Shown in pieces: positions 45,663 through 53,591 of a stretch of 64,000 nucleotides of DNA. The DNA is from Drosophila miranda (Eukaryota > Arthropoda > Insecta > Diptera > Drosophilidae): assembly GCF_003369915.1 (NCBI RefSeq), contig NC_046675.1, positions 32,759,001-32,823,000 on the forward strand, read 5' to 3'. The position numbers and the translations under genes were made by a program. A model generated the notes under the pieces. That model made no database searches. It was given only the letters and a program-made list of their open reading frames with translations, and was not told the origin of the DNA. Each line of letters starts with the position of its first letter. Position 1 is the first letter of the stretch.

Positions 45663-46431
45663 TAGAGGTGGAGAACTATCGATGGTAAGGCACTATCGCG
45701 CTACTAAACTATCGATGGTTCAATGTTTCGATAGTGGGCGACAGTGGTCGATAGTATGGTTTACCCATCAGCAAAGAAAATTTGTGTGGGTGGGAAATAT
45801 GTGACAATTTCAGTGATAATATCGTCAAGTCGAAAATCTTTCACCACAGTTAAAAACAGTAGGGGAAAATATGAAAAATGCTTTATTGGAGTCGATCAAA
45901 AAACGCCTATCTACATATGAGCAACGGACTATAACTAGGATGGCCACGATATTAGATCCGCGCTTCAAGAAAGATGGATTTCAGCTAAACTCAAATGCTG
46001 AACAAGCTTCAGTCTTTCGGAAAGGGTTTTTAGCAAGGCAGGGCAAATTGTCTCTAAACGACGAACAAGGCTCAAGAAGCAAAATGTAAACGTTCTGCTG
46101 TTTTTGAATAAAAATCTTTGGTTACAATAGAAAACATACAACAGAATCCAAGAAATACAAAAATTTAAATATATATTAAGAATACAAATATATGAACATT
46201 ATACAGAGTTTCTTAACTTGTATTATTTTTAGCTTCTAGTTGGACAGCATATTTCATTTAGAATTGTAATAAAGCTTTTAGCATCGAATCAACCGTCTTT
46301 TTACACTTTTAAAAACACTCATTTGTATTACGACTATCGACCACTATCGATGGTACTATCGCCCAATATCGATGGTTTTGAAAATACTATCGTCCACTAT
46401 CGATGGAGCCTACTATCGTTCTCCACCTCTA
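45663..46431. mobile_element. non-autonomous hAT-superfamily element, 769 bp
   Basis: Perfect 14-bp terminal inverted repeats, TAGAGGTGGAGAAC at 45663-45676 and its complement at 46418-46431. They are flanked by the identical 8-bp target duplication GTTGGGAC (45655-45662 and 46432-46439), the hAT signature. Both ends carry many copies of TATCGATGG or its relatives ACTATCG and CGATAGT as subterminal repeats. The middle retains a short piece of transposase. Perfect TIRs and TSD suggest a fairly recent insertion. Confidence 0.92.
45871..46089 (+). pseudogene. hAT transposase C-terminal-region remnant, 72 residues
   Basis: The frame contains STYEQRTITRMATILDPRFK, which matches the conserved 'LDPRFK' region upstream of the hAT dimerisation domain. 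The rest of the transposase (BED finger, RNase H-like catalytic core) is absent, so the element must rely on a helper elsewhere. Confidence 0.7.
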
Positions 46432-46439
46432 GTTGGGAC

Positions 46440-46530
46440 CAGTGTGACCGCGGGTCGGTGGATCAAATTTATCGGCCGACCCTCTGAAATATACAGTATC
46501 ATCTAAAAATATACCGTAAATATACTGACG
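46440..46530 (-). promoter_or_regulatory. housekeeping core promoter, motif 1 and motif 6, minus direction
   Basis: On the minus strand, GTATATTTACGGTATATTT and CTGTATATTTCAGAG (Ohler motif 6-like, several copies) precede CGGTCACACTG (Ohler motif 1, complement of 46440-46450). This order and spacing define a non-TATA fly promoter firing toward lower coordinates. The nearest gene in that direction is the Jupiter-like gene. The hAT element is inserted directly after motif 1. Confidence 0.6.
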
Positions 46531-47107
46531 AGTTCAAGTTCTTTTATACATATTCCCCGATTTTGATATTCCGTTGGATATTATTAGCTAGATAGAACAT
46601 TTAGCCATGCCATCATAATTTTATACGATTGATGAATCAATTTTCTACTTGACTGGCTTGATTTAAATACTTTCTTTTGTTGGATTTAGTCTAAAAAAGG
46701 TTTTAGCGAAAATGGTCAAACAAAAAAAGGTTTTGGCGAAATAGGTCAAGACAAAAAAGCGAAAGAGGATAGTCGTTCATATTGTTCAATATTTATATTC
46801 CCTTGAATAATTCTGGCTAACTAAAACCCTTAGTTCTGCCCACATAATTTTAGGCCGTTGATGAATATATTTTCTTCAAGATTGGCTAGTTTTTAGTCCT
46901 TGCTTTTATTGTATTTTGGCTAAAACAAGGCTTAAACAAAATAGTTCAACAAAAAAACAGTCGCAATGTTGCTGGTATTTAAAGACATGATGCGTGTATA
47001 GGCCTTTGTACACCCTATTTCGTTAATTTTATATGAAGATAGAACTTAATTTATAAAGACCTTTTCTCAAATTGATATATTTTAGACATATTCATGTATA
47101 TTATTAG
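46531..47107 (+). repeat. dispersed repeat copy 3, left part
   Basis: Same family as 33640-34672: it contains 'GATATTCCGTTGGATATT', 'GAATCAATTTTCTACTTGAC', 'AGGTTTTAGCGAAAATGG', a second unit from about 46796, and 'GTTGCTGGTATTTAAAGACA'. It is cut at 47107 by the LINE insertion and resumes after 52672. Confidence 0.75.
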
Positions 47108-47121
47108 TATCTTGTATATAT
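47108..47121. repeat. LINE target site duplication, left copy
   Basis: TATCTTGTATATAT, identical to 52672-52685 on the other side of the LINE. Confidence 0.9.
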
Positions 47122-47207
47122 CTGGTCTGATGAGCTCGTGAGGTGGCTCAAAGGGGGCCTAGCTGAGGCCACCGGACGGGTCGCAGGTTGCGGATAGCGA
47201 ACGACCT
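47122..47207 (+). ncRNA. candidate HDV-like self-cleaving ribozyme at the LINE 5' end
   Basis: Starting at the first base after the TSD: CTGGT (47122-47126) can pair with ACCGG (47171-47175; P1). A hairpin GGCCT-AGCTG-AGGCC (47156-47170; P3) abuts the P1 strand. CGCA-GGT-TGCG (47182-47192; P4) follows. Then CGAA (47198-47201) sits in the J4/2 position, and ACCT (47204-47207) can pair with AGGT (47141-47144; P2). HDV-like ribozymes at the 5' ends of R2 and Baggins-type LINEs are established. This fold is hand-drawn; P2 is short and the P3 loop is not the usual pyrimidine-rich one. Confidence 0.4.
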
Positions 47208-47235
47208 ACCTATATACAGGTCATATAGGTAGGTC
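47203..47235 (+). other. perfect 13-bp hairpin in the LINE 5' UTR
   Basis: GACCTACCTATAT (47203-47215) and its exact complement ATATAGGTAGGTC (47223-47235) with a 7-nt loop. It competes with or follows the proposed ribozyme P2. Confidence 0.7.
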
Positions 47236-47546
47236 AGCTGCGAATAATCGGACATCCCTAGGGAGAGTACCGAAAATAAGCAGCCCCGGACAGCCAGCGG
47301 GTGTTCGCGAAGTAGCAACACTGACGATGCGCTTGTGGTGCCGCCTCGTATAAGTAGCTCACACACTCCCCTATCCCTACACACTACCTACCCACATCCC
47401 AACCCCCCACATTCAGCTCACACCGGGCCGGACTAAGAGTGTTATTCGACCCGTGCCGAGAGTCAGCCTGGCTGGGGGCCCGGTATATAAAACTAGCCCA
47501 GTCGTTAACGGAGAGCTCAGGGACTTGGCAGCCCCCTGTTCTAAGT

Positions 47547-48298
47547 ATGCCTTATCCGGGCAACGTGGATCTCTGCCCGGACGGACCGTACCCCTTCTCT
47601 GCAGCTCGTGGGAAAAGAATGGAAGAATTTAAAAACAAAAAAAATGAGTCTGGCACTCCCCAAATGCCAACAGGGAGCAATCCCAAACAGGGGAAGGCAG
47701 CGGCCCAAAGGCCTGGCCCGACCCGCAAATCAGCAGGGAAAACCTGCGCGGCGGAAGATGCTAGGGAGAGCCCAAAGGGGTCCCATCCCGGTGTCGGGGT
47801 GGGTGGTGAATTGGCTCCCAAAATCGATACCTTGGCAGAGTGGCTATGCAATCCTGCGGCTGCTCTGCCTGCTGGTAAAGTGGCGGGTGATGAGTCACCA
47901 TCTACTAGTGTCCAAGCCAAATCTTTTACATATGCCGATAGAAGGAGTGCTGGCAATATACTCCGTCGGCAGAACGCAAGCCAGATGTCCAGCCCGACGG
48001 ACAAATGGATAAAGAAGGTTGAGTGGGCCTCGAAGGTGCTGCCGAACTTTGGCAAGGAAGCACCGAAGAAGGAAGCCCCTCAGCCAAAAAGGCAGCGCTC
48101 ACAAGAGACTCCGGGGCCGACACCGAAGCGCTCCAGAGTGCTGCCTAACACATCATTCGCGCAGATTGCCAGAGAAAGGACGCTGATTGGCGTCCTGGAC
48201 AAAGGCAGCGCGGACTCCCGGATACCTAGAAACCAGTGGAAGTGGGTGGAAGCGGCACTGGCCGACCGCTGCTTCGAGCTGCTGGAAAAGCAGCCTGG

Positions 48299-48349
<51 letters not shown>

Positions 48350-48999
48350 TCTGCAAAGACATGGGCTGGTACCAGGGCTGCATAAAAATCGTAGCCTGTG
48401 AAGACGAGCGCTCCGTACAGCTGTACAAAGCAGCGGTAGCGCAAGTCGGGGAACTCTACCCAGGGGCGAAGCTCGTCGCTGTAGACTGGAGCGAAGTGCC
48501 CAGTAGACCAAGGGCGAGAGTCTGGGTGCCCGCCTCCATGAAGGAGCCGGAGCGCATCCTAAAAATGTTGCAAAGATGCAACCCCCACCTCCCAACAGCA
48601 GATTGGAAGGTGGTCAAAGTTGAGACGACACAGGGCCCCACAAACCAGGCGGTGGTCGTCCGCAACAAAGAGTCGCTGGCCCCGATTGAGGCTGCCAAAG
48701 GCGAGCTCAATTTTGGGTTCAGCTCTGTGACCGTAAAGGACTTGTAGTCGGATGCGGCGGCCGAGGCACGTCCTGTCGACAAGCCAGTTGAGCAGGACGC
48801 TGCCTCGGAGATCGAAGCACCCGACGATCACACAGAGATAGACCCAGAGGGCTACTCCACCGATGGCACGCTGAGATGCGACTTCGAGGCGATGTGTTGC
48901 CACGAGGAAGTCGAGGACGATCCGGATGCCGACATTACAGTGGTGGAGAACACTAAGGATGTCCTTGAGGCTCCTTCAGATCAATCTCCACCACTGTAA
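47547..48999 (+). pseudogene. LINE ORF1 (gag-like), disrupted
   Basis: First plausible ATG at 47547 (another at 47619). The N-terminal part is basic and disordered; a proline run coincides with the C49 tract at 48300-48348. Downstream the frame changes, and a folded-looking region (residues around VDWSEVPSRPRARVWVPASM, then LPTADWKVVKVE) resembles the conserved C-terminal domain of LOA-type ORF1 proteins. A TAG at 48745-48747 interrupts this frame, after which 83 acidic codons remain open to TAA at 48997-48999, overlapping ORF2. Two defects are visible: the homopolymer frame slip and the internal TAG. Confidence 0.7.
48300..48348. repeat. C49 homopolymer inside ORF1
   Basis: Forty-nine consecutive C residues. 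The reading frames on either side disagree by one position. This could be a real expanded run, a replication-slippage product, or a sequencing/assembly length error. Confidence 0.95.
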
Positions 49000-51900
49000 A
49001 GCAGCATCCGCTGCTCTTATACTCCGCCTCGAAGAGAGCGGAGCAGACGTAGCCCTGATCCAGGAACCTTGGATAGTGGGAGACAAGGTTTGTGGACTAG
49101 GGTCGAAGGAGTACAAGATAATTGTAGCTCAACATGAAGGTAAAACCCGCACCTGCATTCTCGCCAGAAAGCACCTTAATATCTTTCTGCTCCATAACTA
49201 TAGCGATAGCGACAACACGGCGGCAAGCCTAGAGCTGAAAGGGACACATCTAAGGCTGATGTCGTCCTACATGGCCCATGAGGGAAACGATCCTCCCAAC
49301 GACCTGGTTCGCAAACTAGCCAGCGACAGCGAGAGGTCGGACATAGACCTATTAATAGGTTGCGATGCCAACGCTCACCACACTCAATGGGGGAGCTCGA
49401 ACACAAATGTAAGGGGTGAGTCACTTTTCAGCTTCATCCTCAACTCAAATCTATTTATTTGTAATCGGGGCAACGACCCCACTTTTATAATTAAAAATCG
49501 ACAGGAGGTTATTGACATCACCCTAGTGTCTTCCAACCTGTTAGACATAGTCAAGAGTTGGCAAGTCCTTGATGACCACTCTTTCTCTGACCACAGATAC
49601 ATCGAAACCACACTATTCCTCGAGTGTCCGAAACCTAAGGACTATATTAATCCCAGGAAAGCCAACTGGGAAAAATATAGCTCAGCCCTGGAGGACTTAC
49701 TCCCCTCCAAAGCACCATCATGCCCTGACACAAAAGACGACCTAGATCGCCTAGTGAACAGGTTCACAGAGGCATGCAACAAAGCCTTCGCGGCAGCGTG
49801 CCCCTCTAGCAAACCTAGGGGGAAAAAGAAACCCCCCTGGTGGTCAAAACAAATAGACATCCTACGTAAAAGCTGCAGGACCCTCTTCAACAGGGCCAAA
49901 AGCGCGAACGAGGAGAGCCACTGGGCAGACTACAAAATCAGTCTGTCACTATATAAAAAGGAAACAAGGAAAGCAAAAAGGGCCTCTTGGCAAAAATTTT
50001 GCTCGGAAATTGAGGAAACGTCAGAGGCCGCAAGGCTTCGCAAGATTCTCTCAAAAAATAACCCCTCGGTAGGGTTTCTTAAAAGGAATGACGGCACGTG
50101 GACTAACTCCAGTGAGGAGTCCCTGCAGATTCTACTAGACACACATTTTCCAGGGTGCACAACCATCGAGACGGCACATCTTCCAGGAGAGGGACCGGTA
50201 ACCTCGATGGATCACATCCTCACAAAACGTAACATAAGCTGGGCAATAAACAGCTTCAACCCGTTCAAATCGCCAGGCCCAGACCAGGTAATCCCGGCCC
50301 AACTTCAGAAGGCCGGGGATACGGCCATCAACTGGCTACAAGGTATCTTCAGGAAGATACTGGCTGTGGGTACAATCCCGCGAACATGGCTTAAGGCAAA
50401 GATAGTCTTCATTCCCAAAGCTGGGAAAGCCTCGCACTCAGCTGCAAAAGACTTTAGACCAATCAGCCTATCGTCCTTCCTCCTCAAAACCTTTGAGAGA
50501 CTCGTCGGGCTGCAACTGGGGACAACTGTACACCCTCAGTTGCTGTCAGGCGCACAGCATGCCTACCGGAAAGGAAAATCCACGGAAACGGCTCTTCATG
50601 AAGTGATCTCAGCGGTAGAGAAATCTCTGCATCACAAAGAGTACTCACTCATAGCCTTTCTCGATATTGAGGGAGCTTTCAACAACGTTGTACCGGGCGC
50701 CATTACAGAAGCCCTGACTGACCTGGGGGTGGACCGTCACTTGGTGATGCTCATTGATCAATTGCTCACATGCAGGACGGTGACATCATCGATGGGATCG
50801 TCCGCCCAGTCAAGGTATGTCAACAGAGGCACCCCGCAAGGTGCTGTCCTGTCTCCTCTTCTGTGGAACATAGCAGTCAACAAGATTCTATGTGACCTAG
50901 AAGGGGGGGGCTGCAATGTCGTGGCCTATGCGGACGACGTTGCGATTATCTTCTCGGGGAAATACCCCCAAACACTGTGCGACTTAATGTCCACAAAGCT
51001 AGCGCAACTGTCGGATTGGACAGAATCGCGCGGTCTGGGAGTAAATCCCTCAAAAACGGAACTCGTACTATTCACAAATAAATACAAGGTCCCGCCCCTC
51101 AACCCTCCAATACTACAAGGATGCAGGCTCTCCTTTAGCGACAGTGCCAGTTACTTAGGGTTGGTAATTGACAAGAAGCTTAGCTGGAACCTGAATGTCA
51201 AAGACAGAGTGAAGAAGGCAATGACTGCACTCTACACATGCAAAAAAGCTATTGGGCTAAGATGGGGTATGATCCCAAGCATAGTCCAATGGATATATCA
51301 AGCTATAGTTAGACCAATACTACTCTACGGAGTTACGGTGTGGTGGCCGGCCCTATCAAAAAGGGCGATCACCAAGCAACTGGGCAAAGTCCAGCGGACT
51401 GCCGCCCTATGCATCAGCGGAGCTCTTCGCACCACCCCAAATGATGCGCTAAATGCCATCCTATGCCTACAGAGCCTTGACCTCGCAGGAAAGGAACGGG
51501 CAGAAGCAGCAGCAATACGTCTAAGAGACTCAGATCAATGGGTGACACAGTGCATAGGTCACTCAGCCATATTAAATAATAGCAGTACCGTCCCCTCAAA
51601 AACAGACTACCAAGTTCCAAGAGAGTACACAGACACTCCCTTCGACACAATCATCCCTCACAGAGACGAATGGCTCGAGGGACTCCCAGGCCCAGATGGG
51701 GCCATAAACATCTTCACAGATGGATCAAAGCTGGACGACAGAGTCGGAGGGGGAATCTACTCTGAACAGCTAAGCATAAGGCATTCCTTCAGACTCCCAG
51801 ATCATTGCAGTGTCTTTCAAGCGGAAGTCATAGCAATCAGGGAGGCTCTAGACTGCCTACAAGCGGCTGCCGTCACGGCAACCAAGCTAAACATTTATAG

Positions 51901-52548
51901 CGACAGCCAGGCTGCGATCAAATCGCTAAGCGCGATTTCCTCGAGCTCGGCCACCGTGGCAGACTGCCGCAAATCTCTGCACGAGATGGCTCAGCAATTT
52001 GCTTTTAGCCTGATTTGGGTCCCGGGCCACCGGGACATCGAGGGCAACTGTATAGCGGACGAGCTGGCCAGATCTGGCACTACAATCCCCCTTCTCCAAG
52101 ACAAGGAGGATATCTGTATGCCAATGGCCACCTGTAAGCTCATTATAAGGGAGCAATACAAGCGACTAAACAACGATATGTGGCAAACAGTGCCACGATG
52201 TCGCACAACTCGGCAAACATGGCCGACCATGGACATGAAGCGCACCTCCGAGCTCCTCAAGTTAAGCAGGAAAAGGTGCAGCGTAGTCACACGTTCCCTC
52301 ACGGGACACTGGCTAATAGGCACCCACGCTAACAGGCTGGGGGCCCCACATAACGATTTTTGTCGCAGCTGTAGGACGAGGAAGAGGAGGAGACAGTGGA
52401 ACATCTGTTCTGCTCCTGCCCAGCTCTCAGCAGAAGAAGGCTACAGCACCTGGGCTCAGCCTTTCTACACGACATCTCAGAGATGTCCAAACTATGTCCC
52501 AGGAGGATAGCGAACTTTGTGAGAGCATCTGGATGGGATAATTGCTGA
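48959..52548 (+). pseudogene. LINE ORF2: endonuclease, reverse transcriptase, RNase H; 3' frameshift
   Basis: Likely start ATG 48959 (LRLLQINLHHCKAAS, the usual EN beginning). The APE endonuclease occupies about residues 1-230, with LIQEPW, the catalytic GCDANAHHTQWG and SDHR. The RT has FRPISLSSFLLKTFERLV, FLDIEGAFNNV, GTPQGAVLSPLLW and YADDVAI (Asp pair near residue 659). RNase H is around 917-1040 (IFTDGSK, IYSDSQAA, WVPGHRDIEGNCIADELA). The open frame continues to TAG near 52510. At about 52373, however, the family's CCHC end (CRSC ... EHLFCSC) continues in another frame to TGA at 52546-52548, so one small indel removes the zinc knuckle from the main product. Core catalytic residues look intact. 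Confidence 0.8.
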
Positions 52549-52646
52549 CAGGAAGTCTCACAACGCAGGAAGGAAATGATCCTATGCGGTATCACAACGG
52601 GCCGAAACCGGCCTAAGTGTGACGGGTTCCGAGCGAGCCCGGCAGC

Positions 52647-52671
52647 CGCCTCAACCTAACCTAACCTAACC
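52647..52671 (+). repeat. LINE 3' tail of AACCT units
   Basis: Short pentanucleotide tail (about four CCTAA/AACCT units) directly before the right target duplication. LOA-related LINEs often end in short repeats rather than poly(A). Confidence 0.75.
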
Positions 52672-52685
52672 TATCTTGTATATAT

Positions 52686-52850
52686 TTATCTCGATCCTGA
52701 TACCTACGGAGCCTGGGATGACAAACATTTTCTCAATTCTATAACATCCATTTCCCCCAGGATATGTGTGCATGGAATTAGCAACATGTTTGTGTATGGA
52801 ATGAGACTCATTATTGTCAACCGGTTATTACAGATTCTACCCGATTCAAA
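52686..52850 (+). repeat. dispersed repeat copy 3, right part
   Basis: It continues the element interrupted at 47107: ATCTCGATCCTGATACCTA, CTGGGATGACAAACAT, TATAACATCCATTTCCCCCA and GTGTGCATGGAAT match 34450-34650. It ends near GTCAACCGG, as copy 1 does. Confidence 0.75.
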
Positions 52851-52854
52851 TAAA

Positions 52855-53240
52855 TACCAAAATATACGGTCTCATTTTCAAAATATACCGAGTGGTGCGC
52901 GCCAAATCTAACTTTTTTTGAATGTGAGCGACAAGGATTTAAATGTTGTCAACCTTACAACATTACCGATTCAACAAATACGACGATTCCCTCAATTTTG
53001 ATCTTCCGTCGAATATCAGCTATATGGAAGATTTAGCCATGCCCACATAATTTTATACAATAATTGAATCAATTTTCTTCTTGACTGGCTTATTTAAAAC
53101 ACTTGCTTTTATGGGATTTTCTCTACCCAATTTACCGATTAAATAAGTAGCGAAATATACCTTATAAGTTTCTTAATATACCGTAAATATACCTTCAACT
53201 ACATTTCGTCGTCAAAATATACCAAACACTTGAAACGATC
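52855..53240 (+). promoter_or_regulatory. AATATACC-rich (motif 6) region with an embedded dispersed-repeat copy, upstream of the BRAT1-like gene
   Basis: AAATATACC-type words (complement of Ohler motif 6) cluster at 52857-52892 and 53154-53223, including AATATACCGTAAATATACC. Between them, 52985-53130 matches the dispersed repeat (CTTCCGTCGAATATCAGCT, CCATGCCCACATAATTTTA). This is probably the promoter zone of the gene starting at 53592, though the strand of the motifs is ambiguous. Confidence 0.45.
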
Positions 53241-53591
53241 ACCCTGATGGTCATCTAACTTTCCAATTAAACAGTTAAAGAAAACAATTAACTATCGTAG
53301 CATAAATATTTATATATATTTTAAATAGCAGATTTCCGGCCAATAGAAATTTGTTTAGAAATCATCCTTTAAAAATAGCCAGAACTAGCTATAAAACAGC
53401 TCCTATGGCAACATAGCTGGCAGCTTCATTTTGCGCTATCCAATACTAAATACAAAAACAAGTGTTCTTTGCCGTGATAAGGAAGCCGCAATCAAAAGAT
53501 TTCATTATTTGGTTAAACAATTACAGAGCAACGCGTTAAAACTATGCACTGGAAATAGTCAGAAACATAATAAGTTTACATAAAAAACAAA

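Larger units (their letters stand above)
47122..52671 (+). mobile_element. LOA-clade non-LTR retrotransposon (Bilbo/Baggins/Loa-like), near full length
   Basis: 5.55-kb element with a 14-bp target duplication (TATCTTGTATATAT). It has a structured 5' UTR, ORF1, and ORF2 with APE-type endonuclease, reverse transcriptase and RNase H, then a 3' tail of AACCT units. The EN + RT + RNase H arrangement and the RT thumb text (YLGLVIDKKLSWNLNVKDRV, PILLYGVTVWWPALSKRAI) place it in the LOA clade. Breaks: an in-frame mismatch across a C49 run and a TAG in ORF1, and a frameshift at the 3' end of ORF2. The intact TSD and long open frames indicate a young copy. Confidence 0.88.

Noticed and set aside
47136-47153. 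CTGATGAG near the LINE 5' end (47127-47134) resembling a hammerhead ribozyme core
   Set aside because: The following stem and GAAA box do not form (CTCAAAG instead), and there is no room for stem I and the cleavage site between the TSD and this core. The HDV-like topology fits better.
48080-48595. Minus-strand ORFs with glycine runs opposite LINE ORF1
   Set aside because: They are the complement of the C49 tract and of ORF1. The long glycine run is an artefact of the homopolymer.
52640-52672. CCTAA repeats as a real telomeric array
   Set aside because: Only about four units, directly before a target duplication, so this is the LINE tail and not telomeric DNA.
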